Below, one piece after another: positions 17,618-25,716 of a DNA stretch of 48,388 nt. Source of the DNA: Bradyrhizobium sp. AS23.2 (lineage in GTDB: Bacteria > Pseudomonadota > Alphaproteobacteria > Rhizobiales > Xanthobacteraceae). The position numbers were made by a program, and so were the translations under genes. The stretch's first letter is position 1, and each line of letters begins with the position of its first letter. The stretch covers positions 1-48,388 of the forward strand of contig NZ_LGHM01000216.1 in NCBI RefSeq assembly GCF_001908185.1, given 5' to 3'. The notes under the pieces are model-generated. The model ran no database searches. It was given only the letters and a program-made list of their open reading frames with translations, and had not been told where the DNA came from.

Positions 17618-18637
17618 ATGTCGGTCGACAATTCCAGTGCCTCTCAGACGGCGGTTCTCGATCCGTCACGGGCACGCGTCGCCGGCGCGATTAAGCAGGT
17701 CTCCAACCGGACCGGCGTCAGCTTCCAATACATGCTGACCACCGCCAAGATGGAATCGGATTTCGATCCGACGGCGGAAGCCACCACGTCGTCCGCGCAC
17801 GGGCTCTACCAGTTCATCGACCAGACCTGGCTCGGCACCGTGAAGGAGGCGGGCACCCAGTTCGGCTATGGCAACTATGCCGACGCCATCACCAGGAGTT
17901 CGTCCGGCACCTACACCGTCGACGATCCCGTGATGAAGCGGTCGATCATGAAGCTGCGCGACGATCCGGAGGCTGCCTCGAGCATGGCGGCAGCGCTGAC
18001 GCTGTCGAACAGCTTCAAGCTCACCGGGCTGCTCGGGCGCAGGCCGTCTGACAGCGAACTCTACATGGCGCATTTCATGGGCATCGGCGGCGCCGCAAAA
18101 TTGATCGCCAATGCGGAGGACAATCCGCAAGCGGTAGGCGCGCGGCTATTTCCCAATGCGGCGTCCTCCAATCGATCGATCTTCTACGCCAGCGACGGCC
18201 GCGCCCGCAGCGTCTCCGAGGTCTATTCGGTGCTGGACGCGCGCTACGCCAGCGCGGCAAATTCGAAGATAACCCGCAGTGCGATCGCGATGTATGGCGA
18301 CAAGCCGTCGACGACGCAGGTTGCGAGTGCCAACGGCATGCAGCCCATAGCGCCGGTGATCGACAATGCCGCTTATCTCCAGACCTTTCCGGATACGCGC
18401 GGCGTGACGCCGGTGAGTGCGGCGTCTCCAACGACGGTCGCGGACAGTGCCTCGAGTACGCCGGCATTCCGCTCGATCTACCAGCCCGGCGATGCCACGC
18501 AGCCGGTCTCAGCCACCGTGCAGAAATTGTGGGGCAACAATGCCTCGCTCACGTCTGTGGCCTCCACGACGCCGGACGTGCGTCCGCCGCAGCCGCTCGA
18601 TCTCTTCAGTGATCGCAGCGGCACGTTCTCGAGCTGA
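17618..18637 (+). CDS. Lytic-transglycosylase-like protein
   Basis: A 339-residue protein with a soluble lytic transglycosylase fold at residues 20-130: TTAKMESDFDPTAEA supplies the catalytic Glu and SSAHGLYQFIDQTWL matches the GLxQF/W motif of SLT domains. It would cleave peptidoglycan glycan strands. No clear signal peptide is seen from ATG 17618, so export may use another route, as with some flagellar or secretion-associated members. An in-frame TTG at 17576 would add 14 residues. The C-terminal half is Ser/Ala/Thr-rich and probably disordered. A perfect CtrA-like site lies upstream. Confidence 0.82.
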   Translation: MSVDNSSASQTAVLDPSRARVAGAIKQVSNRTGVSFQYMLTTAKMESDFDPTAEATTSSAHGLYQFIDQTWLGTVKEAGTQFGYGNYADAITRSSSGTYTVDDPVMKRSIMKLRDDPEAASSMAAALTLSNSFKLTGLLGRRPSDSELYMAHFMGIGGAAKLIANAEDNPQAVGARLFPNAASSNRSIFYASDGRARSVSEVYSVLDARYASAANSKITRSAIAMYGDKPSTTQVASANGMQPIAPVIDNAAYLQTFPDTRGVTPVSAASPTTVADSASSTPAFRSIYQPGDATQPVSATVQKLWGNNASLTSVASTTPDVRPPQPLDLFSDRSGTFSS

Positions 18638-18648
18638 CGTCTGCTTTC

Positions 18649-18778
18649 GTGTCCCGGACGCGCTGCAGCGTGAAACGCTGCTGCGCAGAGCCGGCACCCA
18701 TGCCGCGCATTTCGCTGTTGCACGTGCACCGGCTCAGCAGCGCATCACTTGCGTGCTGCGCTGCGTCCGGGGCACGTA
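18649..18778. repeat. REP-like element, family A, copy 3
   Basis: This is a diverged copy of the elements at 136-269 and 409-550. It starts GTGTCCCGGACGCGCTGCAG and ends GCTGCGTCCGGGGCACGTAA. It lies right after the transglycosylase-like gene. Confidence 0.75.
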
Positions 18779-18798
18779 AGGCGAGCGGCTTTGTTCCC

Positions 18799-18813
18799 TT
18801 AACAAAACGTCAA
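18799..18813 (+). promoter_or_regulatory. Near-match to a CtrA site upstream of the DUF2336 gene
   Basis: TTAACAAAACGTCAA is TTAA-N7-TCAA, one mismatch from the CtrA consensus, 108 bases before the DUF2336 start. With the exact site at 17524 it hints at cell-cycle or motility control, but one mismatch makes it weak. Confidence 0.25.
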
Positions 18814-18920
18814 TAAAACCAGCCAGTTATGGTGAACGCTTTGTTAAGCGTCGTGGTTTATTTTGTGTTGCAGGTGACAAGCCGTCGCCATTTCGTCGGG
18901 TTGCGTAAGCCGGAAGCACC

Positions 18921-20096
18921 ATGATCGTTCGGCAGTTCATCAATTGGATCAGAACGGCGCCCGCTGGCGAGCGGGCGGAGGCAACGCGGGCATTGGCGCG
19001 GGCCTGGCTGATCTCGGACCTTTCCCATGACGACCGCACCGCCGCCGAAGGCGCGCTCTTGATGCTGCTCGACGATCCGTCGCCGCTGGTGCGGCAGGCG
19101 ATGGCCGAAGCGTTCGCGCGCAGCACCGAAGCGCCGGCATCGATCGTCCGGGCGCTGTCGGCGGACCAGCCGACCGTCGCGCTGCCCGTGCTCGAACATT
19201 CCCCGCTGCTGATCGACGCCGATCTTGTCGACATCGTCGCGACCGGCAATGACGAGGTGCAGTGTGCGGTCGCCCGTCGCATCGCGCTGCCGGTATCGGT
19301 CTGCGCCGCCATCGCCGAAGTCGGTTGCGCGGCGGCAGCGCTGGAGCTGATCGAAAATCCCTACGCCGAGCTCGCGCCGTTCTCCTGGAATCGTATCGTC
19401 GAGCGTCACGGCCATCTCGCCGCGATCCGCGAGGCGATGCTGGTGCTGGAGGATCTGCCGGCCGCGACGCGCGCCGCGCTGGTGGCAAAACTCTCGGAGA
19501 CCCTGGCGCAATTCGTCGTGGCCCGGAACTGGCTGAGTGCGGACCGCGCCGACCGCATCACCACCGAGGCGCGCGACCGTTCCACCATGAACATCGCGTC
19601 GCGCTCGCGCGGCGAGGATATGCAGGGCCTGGTGCATCATCTGCGTGTCACGGGCCAGCTCACCGCGGGCCTGATCCTGCGCGCGCTGTTGTCCAGCAAT
19701 CTCGAACTGTTCGACGCGGCGCTGGCCGAACTGGCCGACCTGCCGCTCGCGCGCGTCACCGCGCTTCTGCACGATCGCGGCGGCGCGAGCCTGCACGCGC
19801 TGCTCCGCCGCGCCGGGCTGCCCGAGGCGACGTTTGCGGCGTTCCAGGTCGCGCTCGATGCCTGCCACGAACTGGGTTTTGTCGACAGCGACGACGGTGC
19901 GGCGCGGCTGCGCCGGCGCATGGTCGAGCGCGTGCTCACCCATTGCGAGACCGACCGCGGCGCCACCGAGCCGCTGATGGTCCTGCTCCGCCGCTTCGCC
20001 ACCGAGTCCGCGCGCGAGGAAGCAAGGCTGTACTGCGACGAACTCCTCGCGGACGAGGCGATCGATCCGGTCTATGACGATCTGATCGCGGCGTAA
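18921..20096 (+). CDS. DUF2336 domain protein
   Basis: A 391-residue protein of the alphaproteobacterial DUF2336 family, usual length and complete. It is all-helical with Ala/Leu-rich HEAT-like units, for example DDPSPLVRQAMAEAFARS and NDEVQCAVARRIALP. No signal peptide or membrane helix is present. Its molecular role is not established. It faces an Hpt and a receiver gene across the convergent gap, which suggests a phosphorelay connection, but that is context only. Confidence 0.85.
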   Translation: MIVRQFINWIRTAPAGERAEATRALARAWLISDLSHDDRTAAEGALLMLLDDPSPLVRQAMAEAFARSTEAPASIVRALSADQPTVALPVLEHSPLLIDADLVDIVATGNDEVQCAVARRIALPVSVCAAIAEVGCAAAALELIENPYAELAPFSWNRIVERHGHLAAIREAMLVLEDLPAATRAALVAKLSETLAQFVVARNWLSADRADRITTEARDRSTMNIASRSRGEDMQGLVHHLRVTGQLTAGLILRALLSSNLELFDAALAELADLPLARVTALLHDRGGASLHALLRRAGLPEATFAAFQVALDACHELGFVDSDDGAARLRRRMVERVLTHCETDRGATEPLMVLLRRFATESAREEARLYCDELLADEAIDPVYDDLIAA

Positions 20097-20104
20097 CGAG
20101 GTGC

Positions 20105-20197
20105 CGTAGGGTGGGCTAAGGCGCACAGCGCCGTGCCCACCATCTATCCGCTTAGTTCAGGTCGATTGGTGGGCACGCTTCGCTTTGCCCACCCTAC
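20105..20197. repeat. REP-like element, family D
   Basis: Arms GTAGGGTGGGCTAAGGCG and CGCTTTGCCCACCCTAC, with inner GTGCCCACCA and TGGTGGGCAC, form a long hairpin. It begins 9 bases after the DUF2336 stop. Confidence 0.82.
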
Positions 20198-20237
20198 GCA
20201 TTCTGATCGTGTCGATAGGGCAGGCTCGACGCCAAAC

Positions 20238-20325
20238 ACTCCGTCATTGCGAGCGAAGCGAAGCAATCCAGGCTGTCCCCCCGGGGAGGGATTCTGGGTT
20301 GCTTCGCTGCGCTCGCAATGACGAG
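20238..20325. repeat. REP-like element, family B, copy 3
   Basis: ACTCCGTCATTGCGAGCGAA and GGTTGCTTCGCTGCGCTCGC are the arms, matching 291-377 and 572-659. It lies between the convergent DUF2336 and Hpt genes, directly after family D. Confidence 0.82.
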
Positions 20326-20332
20326 CGGAGAA

Positions 20333-20911
20333 TTACTGCGTCGGCACGATGCTTGGCGCCAGGATCATCTCGAGATGCTCGGGGCGGTCGCGGTTGACGT
20401 GGGTGAGATAATCGTCGGCGACCTTGCGCAGGCGGCGGCTGAGCTCGGCGGAGACGCTGATGCTGTCGAGCTTGGTGTTTTCGTGCACGATGGCGAGGAT
20501 GGCGTTGATGTGATGCGTGAACAGCTCGGCCGGCACCTTCTCAATATCCGGCGCGTGCTCGATGACGCGGCACAGGCTCTCGGCGATTCCCGCCGCTGCC
20601 GGATAGCCGAACGTCGCGGCGTCACCCTTGATGTCGTGCGCGGCGCGGAACAGCTCGTCGCGCCTGTCCTTGGTGAAGCCGTCATTGCGGATGACGACGT
20701 AGGCGGCCGACAGCCGGTTGACCTCGGTTGTCATCCAGTCCTTGAACTCACCGGAGAGGCCGGCCAGAGCCTGTTCGGCGCGGCCGACCGGATCGTCCAT
20801 GTCCTTCTCTTCGACCCGGCGCAGCACCTTGCGCAGCGGGTTGGGCTGCGTGATGACGTGATGCGTGGCGAAGGCCGTGACCTCGATGTCCCTTGCGCTG
20901 TTCTTCGCCAT
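20333..20911 (-). CDS. Histidine phosphotransfer (Hpt) protein
   Basis: A 192-residue protein with an Hpt domain in its C-terminal two thirds. The motif FRAAHDIKGDAATFGYPAAA contains the phospho-accepting His92, followed by Lys95-Gly96 as in classical HxxKG Hpt domains. It would relay phosphate between a hybrid kinase and a receiver; no kinase is encoded here. The N-terminal 40 residues (TAFATHHVITQPNPL) are conserved-looking but unassigned. It is 31 bases downstream of the receiver gene on the same strand, so the two are likely cotranscribed and may be partners. Confidence 0.87.
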   Translation of the reverse strand: MAKNSARDIEVTAFATHHVITQPNPLRKVLRRVEEKDMDDPVGRAEQALAGLSGEFKDWMTTEVNRLSAAYVVIRNDGFTKDRRDELFRAAHDIKGDAATFGYPAAAGIAESLCRVIEHAPDIEKVPAELFTHHINAILAIVHENTKLDSISVSAELSRRLRKVADDYLTHVNRDRPEHLEMILAPSIVPTQ

Positions 20912-20942
20912 GATACCTGCCGCGATCGTGTGAGACGTTGCG

Positions 20943-21488
20943 CTAGATGGAGGAGCGGGCCTTGTCGAGCAGCGAGGGCTGCTGGAGCACCTCGTGCTTT
21001 TCGCCGACGCGGCGCTCGGGGCCCATATAGGCCGAGTTGGTGTTGCGGCGCCGGTCCGGCCCGAAATAGGTCTTGGTCTTGATGAAGGGGCGGGGATTGG
21101 CGACCACGTTGAGGATGCGCTGATACAGCCCCTTGGCCGAGATCGGCTTGGCCAGGAATTCGGTGACGCCGGCGTCGCGCGCGATCGTGACGCGGCGCTT
21201 CTCGGAATGGCCCGTCAGCATGATGATCGGCGCGTAAGGGTTGCCCTTGGATTCCGGCTGCCGGATCATCTGAGCGAGTTCGAGCCCGTCGAAGATCGGC
21301 ATCGCCCAGTCGGTGATGACGATGTCGGGCACATAATGGCTGTACATTTCGAGCGCGGTCGCGCCGTCCTCGGCCTCATAAACTTCGCGCGCGCCGAAGG
21401 AGTGCAGCAGCGTCCGCAGGATGCGGCGCATGTGCGGATTGTCGTCGCAGACGAGGAAGCGCAGCTTGTTGAAATCGATGCGAAACAT
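20943..21488 (-). CDS. Single-domain response regulator (CheY-like receiver)
   Basis: A 181-residue receiver protein. The acidic pair Asp15-Asp16, phospho-acceptor Asp60 (VITDWAMP), Thr92 (MLTGHS) and Lys114 (FLAKPIS) are all present, so it should be phosphorylated. No DNA-binding output domain follows. Instead there is a tail of about 45 residues with two similar motifs, FGPDRRR and MGPERRVG, a pattern seen in alphaproteobacterial receivers and possibly a partner-binding tail. ATG 21488 is chosen because the fold starts there. Upstream lies a strong inverted repeat. Confidence 0.9.
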   Translation of the reverse strand: MFRIDFNKLRFLVCDDNPHMRRILRTLLHSFGAREVYEAEDGATALEMYSHYVPDIVITDWAMPIFDGLELAQMIRQPESKGNPYAPIIMLTGHSEKRRVTIARDAGVTEFLAKPISAKGLYQRILNVVANPRPFIKTKTYFGPDRRRNTNSAYMGPERRVGEKHEVLQQPSLLDKARSSI

Positions 21489-21511
21489 GACGCCTGGGCC
21501 AAAGCAGTCAA

Positions 21512-21548
21512 CCTTCGTTAACCATATCGCGCCGGGAGTTAACGAAGG
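21512..21548. promoter_or_regulatory. Inverted repeat upstream of the receiver gene
   Basis: CCTTCGTTAAC and GTTAACGAAGG are exact 11-base inverses separated by 15 bases, 24 bases before the receiver start and about 112 before the divergent DUF2975 gene. The symmetric GTTAAC cores and position suggest an operator, perhaps shared by both genes. Confidence 0.5.
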
Positions 21549-21659
21549 GTTGCCGCCGCACTTGGCGGCACATCGGCGGCGAGGGCACTTCAATATCGTA
21601 ATTCCGCCATTATTTATCGTGAAACAATAAAAATACTCAATTGAACGGGAGCTAGTCCG

Positions 21660-22223
21660 ATGAGCGTGATCGCGTTTCCTTATCCTGTCCCGGCTGAGCC
21701 GCGGTTGCGGCGCATCGGGCGAGTCGTGGCCGTCGGCGCGCTCGTCTGCGTCGCGGGCGCGGTGCTTGCGGTGCCGCTGCTCTGGTCGAGCGACGAGATG
21801 CTTCAGCACTGGATCGCGACCCAGTCCCCATTGGGGGCGCGGCCCTTCACGCTCAGCCTCGGCACCCGCTTCGCCGGCGCGCTGATCAACCTTGTCGGCC
21901 TTGCGCCCGTCATCTACGCACTGTTGCAGCTCTCGATGCTGTTCTCCCGTTTCGCGCGCGGCGAGGTCTTTGTGACCGACAACGCCTGGCGTATCCGCCG
22001 CATGGGCCTCGCGCTGATCGTCAACGCGTTGATGTCACCGCTGGTGCAGATGCTCACAACGATCAACCTGACGCGGGCCAACCAGCCAGGCCAGCTCGTC
22101 GTGATGTTCGGCATCGAACAGTCGCACGTGCTGTCGGTGCTGAGTGGCCTTGCGCTCGTCGCGTTCGCAACCGTGATGGCCGATGCGGTCCGCGCGTGGC
22201 ACGAGAACAGCGAGATCATCTGA
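21660..22223 (+). CDS. DUF2975 family membrane protein
   Basis: A 187-residue inner-membrane protein with four predicted helices (about residues 22-45, 60-90, 113-135, 155-178). The segment FSRFARGEVFVTDNAWRIRRMG after helix 2 is characteristic of DUF2975. This family is usually encoded next to a small XRE-type regulator (the YoaS/YozG arrangement in Bacillus), as here. The role of the pair is unknown. The ATG follows a GGGAGC site. Confidence 0.85.
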   Translation: MSVIAFPYPVPAEPRLRRIGRVVAVGALVCVAGAVLAVPLLWSSDEMLQHWIATQSPLGARPFTLSLGTRFAGALINLVGLAPVIYALLQLSMLFSRFARGEVFVTDNAWRIRRMGLALIVNALMSPLVQMLTTINLTRANQPGQLVVMFGIEQSHVLSVLSGLALVAFATVMADAVRAWHENSEII

Positions 22224-22225
22224 CC

Positions 22226-22480
22226 ATGCCGATCATCGTCAATCTCGACGTCATGCTCGCCAGGCGCAAGATCAGATCGCGCGAGCTCGCGGCGCGCATC
22301 GAGCTCACGGAGGCGAACGTCTCCCTGCTGAAGTCGGGCAAGGTGCGCGGCATCCGCTTCGACACGCTGGAGCGGATCTGCGCCGTGCTCGATTGTCAGC
22401 CCGGCGATATCCTCGAATACGTCCCGGGTAACGCCGACGACGCGTTAGAGCATCGCGCGACCGGCCGAAGATCGGCCTAG
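22226..22480 (+). CDS. Small XRE/Cro-type helix-turn-helix regulator (YozG-like)
   Basis: An 84-residue DNA-binding protein consisting almost only of the HTH domain: MLARRKIRSRELAARIELTE then NVSLLKSGKVRGIRF form the recognition region, and ICAVLDCQPGDILEYVP is the typical C-terminal helix and strand. Its ATG is two bases after the DUF2975 stop, so the genes form one operon. It probably controls this operon. Confidence 0.88.
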   Translation: MPIIVNLDVMLARRKIRSRELAARIELTEANVSLLKSGKVRGIRFDTLERICAVLDCQPGDILEYVPGNADDALEHRATGRRSA

Positions 22481-22513
22481 CCACTCCTCGATCTTGAATC
22501 GGAGAAGCCTGCG

Positions 22514-23098
22514 ATGAACCGCTTTGTGCGCGTTCTTGCGACCGCGGCCGCGCTCATGCTTGCCGGTTGCAGCTCGGTGCCGCTGACATCGATCCCGCCG
22601 CTGGCGCGCATCGATGCCAAGACGACGGATCTATCGATGCTGCGCGTCGCCGTGCAACTGCCCGATGCGCTGCGGCCGCGTTCGGGCGGCGTCAAGCTCG
22701 ACGTCGTCACCAAATTGGCGGGGGAGGCCGAAACAAAGGCAAGCTTCGCCATGGCGGAGATGAGCCAAACGCGAGATCGCGCCGACTTGCCGGCGCCGCC
22801 GCGGGGCTTTTCAACCTACGCCTATCGTTTGTCGCCGGCCGATGCGACGCGCTTCGAGGCGCTGCGCGCGTCGATGGTCGAGCAGGGGAGGAATGGCAAG
22901 CGCGGGTCGATGGGGCTCGGCGTGGCAGCCAAGGAATTTTGCCGCGCGGATGCGGCGCCGCAGGCGTCGCTGCTTGTCACGATCTACCTGATGACGTCGG
23001 AGACGAAGGGCTTCGTTCCCGTCGTCAGGGACTTCGATCTGCTCGGGGATCCCGCAGTGGCGGCAGGCCTGGAATCGCTTCAGCCTTGCGGCCAGTGA
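22514..23098 (+). CDS. Putative lipoprotein, function unknown
   Basis: A 194-residue protein with a lipoprotein signal: hydrophobic core then LAGC, with Cys19 as lipidation site and Ser-Ser following, which favours the outer membrane. The mature part has no domain I can name. A single pair of later Cys residues (KEFCRAD and LQPCGQ) may form a disulfide. It is convergent with nadK, 13 bases apart. Confidence 0.8.
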   Translation: MNRFVRVLATAAALMLAGCSSVPLTSIPPLARIDAKTTDLSMLRVAVQLPDALRPRSGGVKLDVVTKLAGEAETKASFAMAEMSQTRDRADLPAPPRGFSTYAYRLSPADATRFEALRASMVEQGRNGKRGSMGLGVAAKEFCRADAAPQASLLVTIYLMTSETKGFVPVVRDFDLLGDPAVAAGLESLQPCGQ

Positions 23099-23111
23099 TC
23101 TGCGCCTGGAC

Positions 23112-23892
23112 TCAGTACCCGAACTGCTCGCGCAGGATACGCTCTTCCAGGCTGTGACCGGGATCGAACAGCATGCGCATCGAGATGGTCTTGTCGGAGA
23201 GGACCTCGACGCGGCGGACTTCGCGCACTTCGTCGTGGTCGGCGACCGCCGCCACCGGACGCTTGTCGCCCTCGAGCACCTCGATCACGACGTAGGCCGT
23301 GTTGGGCAGCAGCGCGCCGCGCCAGCGGCGGGGGGCGGAAGGCGCTTATCGGCGTCAGCGCCAGCAGGGCGGCGTTGATCGGCAGGATCGGTCCCTGCGC
23401 GGACAGATTGTAGGCGGTCGAGCCGGCCGGCGTCGCCACCATGATGCCGTCGGCGATCAGCTCGGGCATGCGCTCGCGCTCGTCGATCAGGATCCGCAGG
23501 CGCGCCGCCTGGTAGGTCTGCCGAAACAGGGCGACCTCGTTGATGGCGTGGTGCAGGTGGACGCGGTCGTTGACGTCGGTTGCCCGCATCAGAAGCGGGT
23601 TGATCTCGGATTCATGCGCCGCCTCCAGCCGCGCGCGCAGGTCGTGCGTCGAGTATTCGTTCATCAGGAACCCGATCGTGCCGCGGTGCATGCCGTAGAT
23701 CGGCTTTCCCGTGTGCATGTTCTGGTGCAGCGTCTGGAGCATCAGTCCGTCGCCGCCGAGCGCGACCACGACGTCGGCTTCCTTCGGGTCGCAATTGCCA
23801 TAATCCCTGGTGAGCTGGCCGAAGGCGATCTGCGCCTCGCTGCTCGGGCTGGCGACGAAGGCGATCCGGTCGTATCGCGATGGCTTGGTCAT
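23112..23892 (-). pseudogene. nadK: NAD kinase, frameshifted by one base
   Basis: NAD kinase makes NADP from NAD and ATP and is normally essential. The first part is intact: ALGGDGLMLQTLH is the GGDG motif, and NEVALFR and the nucleotide-binding ATPAGSTAYNLSAQGPILP follow. After ALTPISAFRP the frame is lost. Removing one base from the six-C run (six G on the plus strand, 23330-23335) restores RRWRGALLPNTAYVVIEVLE and a normal C-terminus ending at 23112, for a 259-residue protein of usual length. Because the gene is normally essential and otherwise undamaged, a sequence error is more likely than a true null. ATG 23892 begins the family-conserved N-terminus. Confidence 0.88.
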
Positions 23893-24147
23893 GGCTTCCG
23901 GGCAGGCCGCTGGCTCGAGAAAGTTCCGCCGGGCTCGTCTATACGACCTGGGCCTCCATTGTCGAGGATGACCGCGCGTCAAAGCAAACGGCCAATTGTC
24001 CATCCCGATTCAGGTCAAAACCGGGGCGATTTTGGCCCGATCGGCCTGTTGAGGTGCTGCCGGTCTTTGTGATCCCCCAAACCGTCGTAATTTCTCGCTA
24101 GCCTTTGGGTAAACGCCGGCTCTCATAGCCAGGCAGGGAGAACGATC

Positions 24148-25716
24148 ATGGTCAAGAGTTTGCCGGCGCTTCGCCGCGCGACCCTGGTGCTGGCGGTGTC
24201 GGCGTTCGCGCTCGCAGGATTTGCGCGCGCGGACGATCCGCCGCGGCCGCGGTCCGAGGCGGCGGCGCCAACCGGACAAAAGGGTGGGCGCAGCGGCAAT
24301 GCTCAGAACGCATCGCCGACGTCACCGTCGGCGGCCGAGCCGCACCGTCTGCCGTCGGATTCGACCACGAAGCACACGCTCGATCTGCCCGGCCGGACGC
24401 TTGCTTTCAGTGCGACCGCCGGCTCGATCCGCGTGTTCGACGACAAGGGAGAGCCGCTGGCCGACATCGCCTATACCTCCTATGAGCTCGACGGTGCCGA
24501 CCACGCCACGCGCCCGGTCACGTTCCTGTTCAATGGCGGGCCCGGCGCGTCCTCGGCATGGCTCCAGTTCGGCTCTGCAGGTCCGTGGCGCCTGCCGCTG
24601 CACGGCGAAGCCCTGTCGCCGTCGGCTTCACCTGAGGTGAAGCCGAATGCGGAGACCTGGCTCGATTTCACCGATCTCGTCTTCATCGATCCCGTCAGCA
24701 CCGGCTACAGCCGTTTTGTCGCCAGCGGCGAAGACGCGCACAAGCGCCTCTATTCCGTCGATGGTGACGCCAACTCGATCGCGCTCGTGATCCGCCGCTG
24801 GCTCGAGAAGCACGACCGGTTGGTTTCGCCGAAATACGTCGCGGGCGAAAGCTATGGTGGCATCCGCGGACCGAAGGTCGTGCGTCAGTTGCAGGTCCAG
24901 CATGGCGTCGGCGTCAGGGGAATGATCCTGGTGTCGCCGCTGCTCGATTTCCGCGAGTTCACCGGCACGAGCCTGCTGCAATATGTCGCGACGCTGCCGA
25001 GCTATGTGGCGGTGGCGCGCGAAGCCAGGGGACCGGTCACGCGCGCCGATCTCGCCGACGTCGAGGCCTACGCGCGAGGTGAATTCCTGGCCGACCTCGT
25101 CAAGGGCGCGGCCGACAGGGAGGCCACCAACCGGCTTGCCGACAAGGTCGCCGAGCTCACCGGCATCGACCAGGCGGTGAGCCGCAGGCTCGCCGGCCGC
25201 TTTGATGTCGGCGAATTCCGCCGCGAGTTCGACCGCAAGAACGGCAAGGTGACGGGACGCTACGACGCTTCCGTGCGCGGGTTCGACCCTTATCCGGATT
25301 CGAGCAGTTCGCGCTTCGGCGACCCTTCAGGCGATGGGCTCCAGGCGCCGTTGACGAGTGCCGCGGTCGATGTCCTGACGCGCAAGCTCAACTGGCGGCC
25401 CGATGGCTCCTATGAAATCCTGAACGGGGCCGTCGAAGGCCACTGGGATTTCGGCCGCGGCATCAATCCGCCGCAGTCGGTGTCGGATCTGCGCGAGATT
25501 CTTGCGACCGACGCGAAGCTGAACGTGCTGGTCGGGCATGGCCTGTTCGATCTCGCCACGCCCTATTTCGGAACGAAGCGGGTGCTCGACCAGTTGCCGG
25601 CCTTTGCGGCGCAGCGGATGAAATTCGTCGTCTATCCCGGCGGCCACATGTTCTATTCGCACGACGGCTCGCGGCAGGCGTTCCGCGGCGAGGTCGAGGC
25701 GCTCATCAGGGAGTAG
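24148..25716 (+). CDS. Serine carboxypeptidase, peptidase family S10
   Basis: A 522-residue exported peptidase. A signal peptide ends near residue 28 (FARADD), then a low-complexity linker to about residue 70. The S10 catalytic domain follows: FLFNGGPGASSAWL forms the oxyanion hole, and GESYGG carries the nucleophile at about Ser235. The catalytic Asp is in GHGLFDLATPY near 468 and the His in YPGGHMFY near 501. It removes C-terminal residues from peptides in the periplasm or outside. S10 enzymes are best known from eukaryotes, but a bacterial branch of this length is common in alphaproteobacteria. A ribosome site GGCAGGGAGA precedes ATG 24148. It is convergent with the serine hydrolase at 25706, overlapping by 11 bases. 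Confidence 0.92.
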   Translation: MVKSLPALRRATLVLAVSAFALAGFARADDPPRPRSEAAAPTGQKGGRSGNAQNASPTSPSAAEPHRLPSDSTTKHTLDLPGRTLAFSATAGSIRVFDDKGEPLADIAYTSYELDGADHATRPVTFLFNGGPGASSAWLQFGSAGPWRLPLHGEALSPSASPEVKPNAETWLDFTDLVFIDPVSTGYSRFVASGEDAHKRLYSVDGDANSIALVIRRWLEKHDRLVSPKYVAGESYGGIRGPKVVRQLQVQHGVGVRGMILVSPLLDFREFTGTSLLQYVATLPSYVAVAREARGPVTRADLADVEAYARGEFLADLVKGAADREATNRLADKVAELTGIDQAVSRRLAGRFDVGEFRREFDRKNGKVTGRYDASVRGFDPYPDSSSSRFGDPSGDGLQAPLTSAAVDVLTRKLNWRPDGSYEILNGAVEGHWDFGRGINPPQSVSDLREILATDAKLNVLVGHGLFDLATPYFGTKRVLDQLPAFAAQRMKFVVYPGGHMFYSHDGSRQAFRGEVEALIRE

